64,000 bases of DNA from Bacteroidota bacterium (GTDB taxonomy: Bacteria; Bacteroidota; Bacteroidia; AKYH767-A; OLB10): NCBI GenBank assembly GCA_016709725.1, contig JADJMG010000031.1, positions 1 to 64,000 on the forward strand, given 5' to 3'. The notes below the pieces were generated by a model. The model was not told where the DNA came from. It did not search any database and saw only the letters and a list, made by a program, of their open reading frames with translations. The translations under genes were made by a program, and so were the position numbers. Below, piece by piece: positions 9,085 to 18,804 of this stretch; the first letter of the stretch is position 1; every line of letters starts with the position of its first letter.

Positions 9085-10836
9085 ATGAAAACAAAATTGA
9101 TTCTTACATTGCTATTGTGCACTTCCTTGGTGCAAGCTCAAGTTAACGTTGATTGGTTTAACTTTCCAGGAGGTGTTTCCTTGGCGATGGATTCGGCAAA
9201 CAATGTATATACTGCCAATTGGGATTATAATGCAGCAGGTGATATTACATTAACGAAAAGAAATGCCGCAGGAAACATTTTGTGGGATGCTAGTTACAGC
9301 AACACCGACAACACGCGTCATGAAGTAGCTACTTGGGTTGAAACCGATCATGACGGAAATATTTTAGTATCCGGAACCATTCGTTCTGGATTTTCAAATC
9401 CCGTAAATGCGGCCAGCGTATTGATGAAATTCAATGGCGCAGGCACATTGTTGTGGCGTGTAGTGTACGAAAATAATTTTGATGGATCATCCACCAGAAA
9501 ATGTTTGATCGATGCGAATAATAATATTTATGTGTTAGGTATTGGCACGGGATCCAATGGTCAAGTTACTAAAGTGAAAAAATTTGATGCTAACGGCGGG
9601 ACTGTTTGGAATTATTTTGATGCATTAGGGCTAGGTACACCTGTCACTTTCAAGTTTACAGGAGACAATAATATTGTCATTATACATCGTAGTGTCACTG
9701 GTATTTTAAACGGGTATTCTAAAATTAGTTTGAGTGGAAATAAAATTTGGACTTTGGCGGGGATGGCTAGTACTTCACTAGGCGACGCTGCAGGCGATGC
9801 ATTTGGAAATACCTACATCGTGAATGGTACACCCAGTCAACTAAGAAAGCTTTCACCCAATGGCGCACTCATCTGGTCACAGCCAAATCCTTTTAACGGA
9901 AATAAAGTGGAAGTAGGTACTGATAATAATCCAGTGGTGGGAGGTTATCCTGCCGTTAATTATGGCGTGGTGATCGCGAAATATAATTCCGCTGGAAATT
10001 TCTTATGGCAACACCTCGATGCTGATGGTCCGGGATTAGCCTTGCTAGCACTTGCTCCCATGCGACTCGATGCATCTAACGCTGCGTACATTGCAGGAAG
10101 CACAATGTCTTCGATGGGTTTATGCAAAGTGAATAGCGACGGTACTTCGGCATGGGCTGCTACTACTTCGAGCGGATATCCCGTTTGGTTTGCATTTGGT
10201 ACAGACAATAATGTATATGTTACAGGTGGAACCACTGCGCGATTTGTGCAAGTGCCTCCTGTCATTACTTGCAATGCGCCCATCAATTTATCAGTCACAA
10301 ACATCACAGGTTCCTCTGCAAAATTGAAATGGACGGGTATTCCCAATATTATTCGTTACACACTTTATTATAAAAAGTCGACTGATTCTACTTGGACAAA
10401 AGTAAATCCTGCTAAATCCAAAACCAGTTGGATTGTAAATAATCTGGTTTGCAATGCCACTTATAAATGGAAAATCAGAACCGTTTGTGATACAGTAGGC
10501 GTCAACACAATTTCGACATTTTCACCGGTGCAAACTTTCACCACGGGCGTATGTAGAATGGGTGATCAAGAGCTAGAATCTCAAAACAATGTTGTCATTT
10601 ATCCCAATCCGGTTAATGATATAACTACTGTTTCCTTTGATGCGGATGGAGCGAGTGATGTTTCAATTTTGTTTTTTGATGCGATGGGCCGAGAGGTAAA
10701 TAGTAGCATCCTACAAAATATTTCAGAAGGACGAAATGAAATTCCGCTGGATTTATCAGCTTTAAAAAGTGGTATTTATTTCTGCAGAATTTCTGTTGAT
10801 GGTTCGACTGAGTTTATTAGAATTATTAAAAATTAA
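9085..10836 (+). CDS. Secreted beta-propeller-like protein with FN3 and T9SS domains
   Basis: I start at the ATG at 9085 because a clean signal peptide (M-K-T-K-L-I-L-T-L-L-L-C) follows it and ends at V-Q-A-Q; 583 residues. Residues 25-385 consist of repeats of about 45 residues of the type D-x-x-N-N-x-Y-V/T-x-G plus G-x-x-L-W, a propeller-like pattern seen in SBBP-type proteins. A fibronectin type III domain follows (about 390-480), and the protein ends in a type A T9SS sorting domain starting at Y-P-N-P. It is followed after 6 bases by another T9SS protein, so the two are probably co-transcribed. Likely surface or secreted; function unknown. Confidence 0.82.
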   Translation: MKTKLILTLLLCTSLVQAQVNVDWFNFPGGVSLAMDSANNVYTANWDYNAAGDITLTKRNAAGNILWDASYSNTDNTRHEVATWVETDHDGNILVSGTIRSGFSNPVNAASVLMKFNGAGTLLWRVVYENNFDGSSTRKCLIDANNNIYVLGIGTGSNGQVTKVKKFDANGGTVWNYFDALGLGTPVTFKFTGDNNIVIIHRSVTGILNGYSKISLSGNKIWTLAGMASTSLGDAAGDAFGNTYIVNGTPSQLRKLSPNGALIWSQPNPFNGNKVEVGTDNNPVVGGYPAVNYGVVIAKYNSAGNFLWQHLDADGPGLALLALAPMRLDASNAAYIAGSTMSSMGLCKVNSDGTSAWAATTSSGYPVWFAFGTDNNVYVTGGTTARFVQVPPVITCNAPINLSVTNITGSSAKLKWTGIPNIIRYTLYYKKSTDSTWTKVNPAKSKTSWIVNNLVCNATYKWKIRTVCDTVGVNTISTFSPVQTFTTGVCRMGDQELESQNNVVIYPNPVNDITTVSFDADGASDVSILFFDAMGREVNSSILQNISEGRNEIPLDLSALKSGIYFCRISVDGSTEFIRIIKN

Positions 10837-10842
10837 AAATAA

Positions 10843-12328
10843 ATGAAAAAAATAAATATTTTACTTGCTGTATGTGTGTTCATCGCAACATCAGCTTCGG
10901 CACAGTGGAGTATCGATTCATTATCTTCAGCCTATAGTGGATTAGCCGTTACGCAGAATGGAAGCAAGGTCATCTTTGCTTCTTCAACAAAATTTGAGTT
11001 GTATGATTTTGCAACTAATACGTGGTCTACAAAAAATATGCTTCCAGCCGAGACCCAACGTAATAGCAGCTACCATCAATGGAGTGAGTTATTTTGGTGG
11101 CGGCGGTTTCATAAATGTTTCTTCCTATAATTTTTTCAAGAATGTAGACATCTATCGTGAAGCGACTAATACGTGGTCAACGTCCTCACTTTCTACAGCT
11201 CGTATTGTAGGTGGTATTGCAGCAGTTGGTAATAAAGTGCTTTTTGCGGGTGGGCGTCAAATTTTGAACTATTCGAATCGTGTTGACCTATTTGATGTCA
11301 CTACGGGAATACGTACTACGCACAATCTATCACAAGGTAGAAGTGGGATGGCGGTAGCCGTTGTGGGCAGCAAAGTAATTTTTGCTGGAGGTGAATGCGG
11401 CAGTATTCCGAATGGTATTTATACGGAAAGTAATAAAGTAGATATTTATGATGATGCAACAGGTTTGTGGAGCACTGCATTACTTTCAATGAAAAGGCAA
11501 CGAATTGCAGTGGCGGTTGTAGGAACTAAAGTTTTATTTGCGGGCGGACTTGCTCCCTCTGGTAATTCTAAGCGCATTGATATTTATGATGCGAGTACCA
11601 ATACCTGGAGTACAATGAATATGTCGCAAGGCAAGTACGGTATTGCTGCAGCAACCGTTGGCAATAAAGTGTATTTTGCTGGTGGTGCAATTGGCTCAAG
11701 TGGTACGTTGTCTAATCGAGTTGAGATTTATGATGCAACAACGAATTCTTTAAGTTATGTGACACTTTCTTCACCGCGTATGTACATGGCTGTTGCGCAA
11801 ACATCGCAGCATTTGCTTTTTGCAGGTGGAATCGTTACGTGGGGAAATGTAGGAACTGATAGAGTAGAAGTGTTAGATATTGCAACCAATACTTGGTCGG
11901 TTGAGTATTTGTCACGCCCTCGCATGAATTTGGCAACGGCTTCTTACGGCGGCACAGCAATGTTCGCGGGTGGAGCTGAAGTGTTGAGTAGTTATCCTCA
12001 ATACTCGATCCTTTCGAAACGCGTTGATTTCAGAACAGATGTTGTATTAAGAGATCCACTAACGGTTGAATCGAGTTTAAATGCAACAGCCGAAACATTT
12101 ACTGTTTATCCTAATCCTGCTTCTGATCAAATCACCATTTCATCGAGCGATGAATTTGAGGAGATCCGAATTTATCATGTAAGTGGAAAATTGATTTATA
12201 AATCCGACCTCTCTTGGTCACGTGAATTCGTTTTAGGCACTTCAACCTTTCCTGCAGGAGCGTATATAGTAAGTACTCTTAAAAATAATAATGTGGTTGC
12301 GAGTAAACGGATGTTCGTCATCCATTAA
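10843..12328 (+). CDS. Kelch-repeat secreted protein with T9SS domain (one frameshift)
   Basis: Frame 1 runs from the ATG at 10843 (signal peptide to A-S-A-Q) and stops at 11130. The family pattern resumes in the next frame from about 11050 as R-P-N-V-I-A-A-T-I-N-G-V and runs to 12328. Total length is 3n+1, which fits one extra base near 11050-11060. The protein consists of Kelch repeats of about 50 residues (L-S-x-x-R-x-x-x-A-x-A-x-V-G-x-K-V-x-F-A-G-G, then D-I-Y-D-A-x-T-N-T-W), predicting a beta-propeller, and a C-terminal T9SS domain starting at Y-P-N-P. It is downstream of, and probably co-transcribed with, the previous gene. The indel may be a sequencing error. Confidence 0.78.
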
Positions 12329-12425
12329 CAAGCCTAAAAAGTTATTTTAAGCGCGCTTGGTGTGGTCATGATGTGAATTAGTTTTTTATTTAAATTTACA
12401 TTTCTAACTGCATTTAGTTTAAGAA

Positions 12426-12818
12426 ATGAGATCAACTATTGAAGCGTATCATGCATCCCTTCCAAAAGGGGAGCAGGAGATATGTATCACCTTAGAGGGC
12501 ATCATCAATCAATACTTACCGAAGGCAGAAAGCAAAATTTGGCATGCACATCCCGTTTGGTTCTTGGATGAAAATCCTGTGGTGGGTTATAGTAAATTGA
12601 AAGGCGGAATACGTTTACTTTTTTGGAGTGGAGTTAGTTTTGAAGACGATAAATTAAAACCAGGTTCCGGCAAATTCAAAGACGCTTCGATACTTTATAC
12701 CTCCGTCGATGAAATCAAGTTAAAAGACCTGAAATCGTGGCTCCGCAAAGCCAAAGAAATTCAGTGGGACTACAAAAATGTAGTCAAGCGTAAAGGTGTT
12801 TTGATTCGATTAAAATAA
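12426..12818 (+). CDS. DUF1801 domain protein
   Basis: 130 residues that match the DUF1801 (YdhG-like) family in length and layout: an N-terminal helix ending in P-K-A-E-S-K-I-W, then H-A-H-P-V-W-F, a G-Y-x-K-x-K-G-G-I strand pair and a Lys-rich C-terminus. Members are small cytosolic proteins without an established reaction. It is a single gene, with no signal peptide, between the Kelch protein and a convergent hairpin array that follows within 10 bases of its stop. Confidence 0.75.
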   Translation: MRSTIEAYHASLPKGEQEICITLEGIINQYLPKAESKIWHAHPVWFLDENPVVGYSKLKGGIRLLFWSGVSFEDDKLKPGSGKFKDASILYTSVDEIKLKDLKSWLRKAKEIQWDYKNVVKRKGVLIRLK

Positions 12819-12821
12819 TTT

Positions 12822-13620
12822 AGACCCAGATAGGGTCGAATTTTTATAGCAAAGATTCCAATACATAGTTTACCGACCCGTAGGGGTCGTACAATATTGC
12901 CATGATTACAAAGGATAATAAAATAAATATTTTTCATTTGTAATCCGACCCCAAAGGGGTCGCATCTTAATAGAATAAATATTTTTCATTCGTAATCCGA
13001 CCTCAGCGGGGTCGCATCTTAATAGAGGGTCGCCCATCATTTCCATCATTCCAATGGATTGAATAATTTATTTTCACCGTAATCCGACCCCAGCGGGGTC
13101 GCATCTTAATAGAATAAATTTTTTTCACCCGTAATCCGACCCCGTAGGGGTCGCATCTTAATAGAGGGTCGCACATCATTTCCATCATTTCAATGGATTG
13201 AATAATTTATTTCCACCCGTAATCCGACCCCGCAGGGGTCGCATCTTAATAGAGGGTCGCACATCATTTCCATCATACCAATGGATTGAATAATTTATTT
13301 TTCACCCGTAATCCGACCCAAGAGGGGTCGCATCTTAATAGAGGGATCGCACATCATTTCCATCTATAGGGATGTTAAAAAATCCATTCGAAGCAAAATA
13401 ATTTAATTGAATGAGCGTACTTTTAATTCGCAGAGCAATTTAATTCAATCAATAGATCATCGTTCATTCGATACCCGACCCCGATGGGGTCGCACATTAT
13501 TTCCATCAATACAAATGATTTGGCAAGAATTAATTTCCATTCGTAATCCGACCCCAGCGGGGTCGCATCTTAATAGAATAAATATTTTTCATTCGTAACC
13601 GACCCAGGGGGTCGCATCTA
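12822..13620. repeat. CGACCCC hairpin repeat array 2 (alternating 52- and 87-89-bp units)
   Basis: Same family as the array at 5.7-6.3 kb. TAATCCGAC-type starts lie at 12941, 12993, 13080, 13132, 13220 and 13309, giving steps of 52, 87, 52, 88 and 89 bases; another 52-base step joins 13544 and 13596. Long units contain a module of about 36 bases with CACATCATTTCCATCATT that short units lack. Stems stay constant while the three-base loops vary (AGC, AAA, GTA, GCA, GAT). The array lies between the 3' ends of two convergent genes. Some late copies miss single bases. Confidence 0.88.
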
Positions 13621-13716
13621 ATAGAAAATAATCCACATACCCAACCTCATTTCCAAACAGCGGTTAAAATTTCTCTCTAAATAATCGATCTCGCAAATTA
13701 TTGCCAAATTGGTATC

Positions 13717-13756
13717 CAAAAAAATCCGCATTAACATAACTATGCTAATGCGGATA
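13717..13756 (-). terminator. Rho-independent terminator for efp
   Basis: Stem ATCCGCATTA (13724-13733) with TAATGCGGAT (13746-13755), extended inwards by CATA/TATG, followed on the leftward transcript by seven T. It lies about 145 bases past the efp stop codon. Confidence 0.75.
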
Positions 13757-13784
13757 TGGGTTTTGTTGTTTAATTCTGTTGTAT

Positions 13785-13890
13785 AATCGTTTTTACGATT
13801 TCTACATGTGGGCTCAGCCACGTTTGGTAATCGTTTTTACGATTTCTCGTCAGGGCTCAGCCTCGTTTGGTAATCGTATTTACGATTTCT
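13785..13890. repeat. Three 43-44-bp direct repeats, each with an AATCGT/ACGATT palindrome
   Basis: The palindrome AATCGTTTTTACGATT begins at 13785 and 13829, and a variant with one changed loop base at 13872. Between copies the phrase GGGCTCAGCC-CGTTTGGT recurs. The block sits directly past the efp stop and before its terminator, so it is transcribed into the efp 3' UTR. Confidence 0.75.
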
Positions 13891-13899
13891 CATTCGGGG

Positions 13900-14460
13900 C
13901 TATTTCACACGCTCTACGTACTCTCCAGTGCGCGTATCAACCTTCACTCTGTCGGTATCATTCACGAAGAGGGGAACGTTCACTACAGCGCCATTTTCAA
14001 GCGTTGCAGGCTTTAAGGTGTTGGTTGCAGTGTCGCCTTTTAATCCAGGCTCGCAATAGGAGATCGCTAACTCAACGAAGGTGGGTGGTTCAGCTAAAAT
14101 CACTTCATCCGCTTCGAATGAAACTTTTACTTCCATGCCTTCTTTTAAAAACTTAAAAGAGTTTCCGAATAATTCTTGTGGAACGGGAACTTGCTCATAC
14201 GTTTCATGGTCCATACAGATCAGATTTTCACCGTCGCTGTAAAGGTATTCCATGGTTTTATAATCCACTCTTGCAATTTCAACTTCTTCACCTGAGCGAA
14301 AACGATTTTCAAGTGTTTTGCCAGTTTTAAGATTACGCATTTTACCTTGATAGAAGGCGCGTAAGTTACCGGGTGTGCGATGTTGCCATTCTACTACTTG
14401 ACAGAGTTCACCGTTGAAACGTAAAACTGTGCCTACTGATACATCTCCTGTATTTGCCAT
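13900..14460 (-). CDS. efp: Translation elongation factor EF-P
   Basis: 186 residues, the usual EF-P length, with KOW-like N-domain and two OB domains and the C-terminal signature G-L-K-G-D-T-A-T-N-T through V-D-T-R-T-G-E-Y. It relieves ribosome stalling at polyproline. The tip loop reads T-P-G-N-L-R-A-F. Aligned with the E. coli loop P-G-K34-G-Q-A-F, the modified lysine is replaced by Asn32, with Arg34 two positions on. Neither the EpmAB lysine pathway nor the canonical EarP arginine position obviously applies. I recall similar loops in some other Bacteroidota. Single gene with its own terminator; rplI lies 92 bases upstream behind another terminator. Confidence 0.95.
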   Translation of the reverse strand: MANTGDVSVGTVLRFNGELCQVVEWQHRTPGNLRAFYQGKMRNLKTGKTLENRFRSGEEVEIARVDYKTMEYLYSDGENLICMDHETYEQVPVPQELFGNSFKFLKEGMEVKVSFEADEVILAEPPTFVELAISYCEPGLKGDTATNTLKPATLENGAVVNVPLFVNDTDRVKVDTRTGEYVERVK

Positions 14461-14504
14461 ACGAAGTAAATTTTATGTTTGTTGATTTGAAATTACTTTT
14501 AACA

Positions 14505-14533
14505 AAGAAGGCAGAGAACTCCTCTGCCTTCTT
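14505..14533 (-). terminator. Terminator of the rpsF-rpsR-rplI operon
   Basis: A perfect 12-bp stem (AAGAAGGCAGAG at 14505-14516 with CTCTGCCTTCTT at 14522-14533) lies 20 bases past the rplI stop. The T-run after it on the leftward transcript is short (TTTGTT), so termination strength is uncertain. Confidence 0.65.
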
Positions 14534-14552
14534 CATTTTAATTTATCATCGA

Positions 14553-14813
14553 TTACCCTTCAACAACGTCGAAGTTTAACTTCGCACGAATGTCGCGAAG
14601 AATGATAATTTCAGCAGTGTAAGTGCCGGTTTGTTTAATGTGATCTGTTGGCATTACTACGTTCTTCTTGTCGATTTCATAACCCATGTTTTTGAGTTTA
14701 TCTACAATTTGTTGTGAAGTAATGGAACCGAATAGTTTTCCGTTTTCACCCACCTTAGCACCAATAGAAAGTGTAACACTTGCTAATGCGGCAGCTAATT
14801 TATCAGCATCCAT
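14553..14813 (-). CDS. rplI: Ribosomal protein L9, N-terminally truncated
   Basis: Only 86 residues against about 147 in full L9. The C-terminal domain is complete (G-K-L-F-G-S-I-T-S-Q-Q-I-V, then G-x-Y-x-A-E-I-I-I-L). The rRNA-binding N-terminal domain and most of the connecting helix are missing. In frame upstream of the ATG come codons for A-K-L-R and then the rpsR stop codon. Together with M-D-A-D-K-L this resembles the middle of the L9 linker helix, so the junction joins the rpsR stop directly to roughly codon 60 of rplI. This is a deletion of about 190 bases, biological or from assembly. Without its N-domain the protein should not bind 23S rRNA normally. Confidence 0.9.
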   Translation of the reverse strand: MDADKLAAALASVTLSIGAKVGENGKLFGSITSQQIVDKLKNMGYEIDKKNVVMPTDHIKQTGTYTAEIIILRDIRAKLNFDVVEG

Positions 14814-14825
14814 GCGGAGCTTGGC

Positions 14826-15104
14826 TTATTTTAAAAGATCAGTTACATACGGCATCAAGCTCAGGTGACGTGCACGCTTTACAGCTTGACCCACTTTACG
14901 TTGGAACTTCAAAGAAGTACCGGTAAGGCGGCGGGGAAGTAATTTCCCTTGCTCATTTACGAATTTAGTTAAAAATGTAGCATCCTTGTAGTCAATGTAC
15001 TTGATGCCCATTTTCTTGAAACGGCAGTATTTCTTTTTGTTTACCTCCACTGCCGGTGGATTTAGAAAGCGGATGTTTCCGCTAGCGTTTGAATGTGTCG
15101 ACAT
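14826..15104 (-). CDS. rpsR: Ribosomal protein S18
   Basis: 92 residues with the full S18 core: Y-C-R-F-K-K, then Y-I-D-Y-K-D, L-P-R-R-L-T-G-T and the basic helix Q-A-V-K-R-A-R-H-L. It binds 16S rRNA in the platform of the 30S subunit together with S6, whose gene is 11 bases upstream in the same operon. Its stop codon is intact and marks the edge of the deletion affecting rplI. Confidence 0.97.
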   Translation of the reverse strand: MSTHSNASGNIRFLNPPAVEVNKKKYCRFKKMGIKYIDYKDATFLTKFVNEQGKLLPRRLTGTSLKFQRKVGQAVKRARHLSLMPYVTDLLK

Positions 15105-15115
15105 GTTTAGGTTTT

Positions 15116-15475
15116 TTAAGATACTGCTTCTTCTTGTTTCTTTTGGGTTGCGTTTTTACGTTTTCTCTCGTTGTAACCAACAGCATGCTTGTCTAGAGCA
15201 ATGGTAAGAAAACGCATAATACGCTCATCCCGTTTGTACTCAACTTCCAACTTAGCTACTAACGTAGGTTCAGCTTGGAACTCAAATAAAAAGTAGAACC
15301 CTGTGTTCTTCTTTTGAATCGGGTAAGCCAGTTTGCGTAATCCCCAATTGTTCTCATGAACAATTATGGCACCGCTGTCGGTGAGGAATTTACGATGTTT
15401 AGCAACCGCTTCATCAACTTGCTCCTGCAGTAATACCGGAGTAAGGACGATTACGGTTTCATAATTTTTTTTCAT
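15116..15475 (-). CDS. rpsF: Ribosomal protein S6
   Basis: 119 residues starting M-K-K-N-Y-E-T, the standard S6 start, with W-G-L-R-K-L-A-Y-P-I and Y-x-L-F-E-F strands and D-E-R-I-M-R-F-L. S6 pairs with S18 in the 30S platform. The C-terminal 20 residues are a charged tail (K-R-K-N-A-T-Q-K-K-Q-E-E) as in many Bacteroidota. It is the first gene of the rpsF-rpsR-rplI operon, and a -33/-7 promoter lies 33-62 bases upstream. Confidence 0.97.
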   Translation of the reverse strand: MKKNYETVIVLTPVLLQEQVDEAVAKHRKFLTDSGAIIVHENNWGLRKLAYPIQKKNTGFYFLFEFQAEPTLVAKLEVEYKRDERIMRFLTIALDKHAVGYNERKRKNATQKKQEEAVS

Positions 15476-15507
15476 TATAACTGGTTTTTTTCCTTTTTTA
15501 AGGACTG

Positions 15508-15537
15508 CAAAGATACTAAATTCAGTTACTTGAGCAA
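15508..15537 (-). promoter_or_regulatory. Promoter of the rpsF operon
   Basis: On the minus strand TATCTTTG (15508-15515) matches the Bacteroidota -7 box TAnnTTTG, and TTG (15535-15537) lies 19 bases upstream as a -33 element. The predicted start site is about 25 bases before the rpsF ATG. Confidence 0.7.
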
Positions 15538-16048
15538 CCTTTTTCTCTAGTTAATGGTTGTTTTTGGAAATCAAGTTCGTCTTATTCTATAATTTATTGG
15601 TTTCTAGATGTTTTGGCTTTTAAGCTTCTGGTTTCTTGCTTCAAGCTGAACCCTGAGCTAAGTCGATGGGGCCTAGCTTTTAGCTTCAATGAATAGAGAA
15701 TTTTATGAAAATAACATAAATGTCGAGTAGAAAGATTAAAAAATGACCTTTATTTTTTGATTGTCAATTTTAGAAGAAAAGTGTTGACTGGCTTTGATCA
15801 AAATCATAGATTTGGTTATCAAATTTAGCCATGCTAAGGGGGAATAGTTAAAAATGAATCATCGAAAATCTCTTATAGGTTGTAAAGAGGTTGGGAAGTA
15901 ATTGTTCTTAATGGAGAGTATATTTCAGTAGTTTTTAACCGTAGTATTGGTTTGACTCTTGAATTTCTAATTATAAAATTGTTTAAATTATAATTCAGTT
16001 GCATGAGTGTTACAAGTTTTAAATGTCATACCTAAAACCTAATATTTT
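15538..16048. other. Gene-free stretch upstream of the beta-helix protein
   Basis: AT-rich, with a short run of Bacteroidota-type filler around 15620-15690 (repeated AAGCTT/TTAGCTT words). No coding frame, RNA gene or clear promoter was found. Confidence 0.4.
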
Positions 16049-18694
16049 ATGAAAACCAAAAATCAAATTGCTTATTTCAAACCGATTCTATCTTTTATAC
16101 AAAAAATATTATTGTATTTATTTTGATAGGTGCAATAAGTATAAAGTCAAATGCACAATCGTTCACCCGTACAACTTTTAATGATCTTTATATTCCAATT
16201 TCTATAGTAGGAGGAGCCATTGAATCTACAGCTACAGGAGATAACGCGAATCAAACCAATATACCAATAGGATTTAATTTTGGTTATGGTGATTCTGTTT
16301 TTGTGATTTGGTTTGATGCCATTGCACCAGCTACCAACGTAGGCAATGCAAATTTGGTCACTACTGGAGCACCTAATCAAAGCCTAGCTCCTTGGTTTAA
16401 TAATTTGATTGATGATGCCACATCTTCTATTCTTTACCAGACAGAAGGAACTCCAGGCAGTCAAAATTTACGATTCAATTTACAAATTATCCAACGTTTA
16501 CAGGCACTCCAGGTAGTAATGTGAGAATGAATTGTCAGGTGATAATTTATGAAACAACAAATGTTATTGAATTTAAGTATGGTATTTTAAATGTGATTGG
16601 AGCCCAAACAACAAGCGGTGGAGCCATGATTGGCATGGAGTGGGGGACAGGTGGCAGTGGAAAATTCATCGATGCCATTACGGGTTCTTCCATTTTAAGT
16701 CATCGCATGCTAAGTCCATTAAGTGGGTGGCCAACTTATCATTTTAGATTTACTCCAGGAGCTCCAACACCCGTTGCAACTGGATCCTATAATGTGGGCG
16801 TGGGTCAAACTTACCCAAGTTTAACATTGGCTGTTGCAGATGTGAATCACAGAGGGATTTCAGGATCCGTAACTTTAAATTTAACCGATCTACAATACGA
16901 TACCTCAGCTTTAAATGGAAGTAATATTTTCCAATTTTCGTAGCAACTCCCAATGGTAGTGAAACGAATAGGTTAACAATTGTTAAGAGCGGCGATCAGC
17001 CACCTTGGCTTATAAGGGGATCAAGTGTATCTGCTTCAGGAGCAGGATTTGGAACCGGTGTAGGTACAGCTGCCATCGGACATGCCAGTGAGCCGTTACT
17101 GGGTGTTTGTGCTTCATATACTACCATAAGGAATCTCAATCTAATTTCGCACGGAGCTCCTCAAACTGTTGAAATCGGACTTGCTGTATTTGAATTATCT
17201 GGTGACAAAGGTTCTCAGAATAATTATTTCGATAAGATATCTGTAAACTTAAATAGGGCTCACGGCAATGATGTTTTGGAGTTGCTTCTTTCAACACTGC
17301 TACCGCTGGGGATTTGCGGAACTAATTCTTATAATACCTATTGTGATTTAAATATAAAAGATTGTAATGTTGGTATTAGTATATCAGCTCCGAATAATGC
17401 AACAGGTCCGGCCGATGAAGGAAATAAAATAATATCATCTTCCTGTAATACCTTCAATTACATTGGTGATCCTAACACTCCGAATGATATCATCGGAGGC
17501 GGAAGTTATGGCGTTTCAATAGCTGGTCAAAATGAATTTGTGGTTCGCAATTGTGTCATTCAGAATATTACAGGTACTAGTTCACTTGGGGATGTAGATG
17601 GTATTGTTGTTGTAAGCTCATATGGGGCAAATGAAATCAGCAATAACATCATTCGAAATTTGCGTCGTAGCAGTACTACTTTACAATCGAATCATTGGGT
17701 TTCAGGAATCAGGATTAACTGGAATAACCAAACCATGACGTACAAAATTTTTAACAACAGTATTAGCAATTTATTTACATCTTATACAGGTGTGCCAACT
17801 ACAATTTCAGCTATCATTGGAATTTATTATCAAGATAGTGGCGCTGGTAATGTGACCTCTGAAATTTTTAATAATAGTATTAGTTTAAATGGTAGCACTT
17901 TCCCAAATGCATCATCTACATGTTTGTCAATTATAAATACAGGATTGAATTTTAGTATTAAAAACAATGTTTTTGCAAATTTTACTTCGGCTCAGACTGG
18001 TGTGGCTTTTCACAGTTGTTTTTACACGAATACAACAAATAGATATGGAAATGCTTTGTCTTTGTCAGATTACAATAACTATTATTTAGCAGATACTACA
18101 AATGGTACTTTGTTCCGTGCTACCACTGTGAATCATCCTAGTTTAGCATCTTGGCAAGCTGCGATGACTTTAAATCCAAATTCTGATTTAAATTCACAGG
18201 TTGGAAATCCAGGTTTTGTAAATAATAATACCGATTTACACGGAACTTTATCTTCAACTTCTTTAGATGGAATGGGTACAACGCCTCCAGGCTTTGCAGG
18301 ATTGGATATCGATTGTGAACCTCGAAATTTTCCATATGATATTGGATTTGATGACTTCACAAATAATGCGATTCGACTTGATCTTAATGTTTTATTAGAG
18401 GGATTTTATAGTGGAGCAGGTGTTATGACTCCTGTTTTAAACAATAATGGGGAGGATGTCAGCACTGCCATTTCTGATACAATCACCGTTGAACTTAGAA
18501 ACACAAGTACTCCCTATTCATCTGTGGCTACTAAATCGGTATTGCTTAAAACCGATGGTAAAGCAGTTGTTTATTTACCACTTGCGATAGATGGCGGAAG
18601 TTATTACATCGTTATAAAAACGAGAAATAGCATTGAAACTTGGAGTAAATTGCCAGTTACTTTTGGTAGTTTAACTTCATATGACTTCAATTAA
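16049..18694 (+). CDS. Secreted parallel beta-helix protein (several frameshifts)
   Basis: The ATG at 16049 opens a signal peptide that is only sensible with one added A in the A5 run just after it. Frame changes follow near 16475 (family text resumes as Q-F-T-N-Y-P-T-F) and near 16930 (P-I-F-V-A-T-P-N-G-S), with possible trouble again near 17270. An N-terminal sandwich domain of about 270 residues is followed by Asn-rich repeats typical of right-handed beta-helices (I-x-N-N-I-I-R-N, F-N-N-S-I-S). A final Ig-like domain (L-N-V-L-L-E-G-F-Y-S-G-A-G) ends at Y-D-F-N. No T9SS domain follows, though such proteins usually continue past this point, so the 3' end may also be truncated. Confidence 0.65.
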
Positions 18695-18704
18695 AATTTG
18701 CTTT

Positions 18705-18752
18705 TTTAAACGCAGCGATCGCTGCGGTTTCGTTGCGACCGCTGCGTTTAAA
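18705..18752. repeat. 48-bp TTTAAACGC inverted element, copy 1
   Basis: Perfect 13-bp outer arms (TTTAAACGCAGCG and its complement) enclose a G/C-rich centre with further pairing. It lies between convergent genes. Related elements occur at 33259-33300 and 34093-34140. Confidence 0.75.
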
Positions 18753-18804
18753 TGGGTAAAGTTTTACATACGAATAATTCAAAACCACCCTGCAAATAAA
18801 TTAG

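Noticed and set aside
13003..13598. Short frames on both strands within array 2
   Set aside because: Translations of the repeat units; no family resemblance or start context.
13779..14156. Plus-strand frame of 125 codons
   Set aside because: Antisense to efp and starting in the 44-base repeats.
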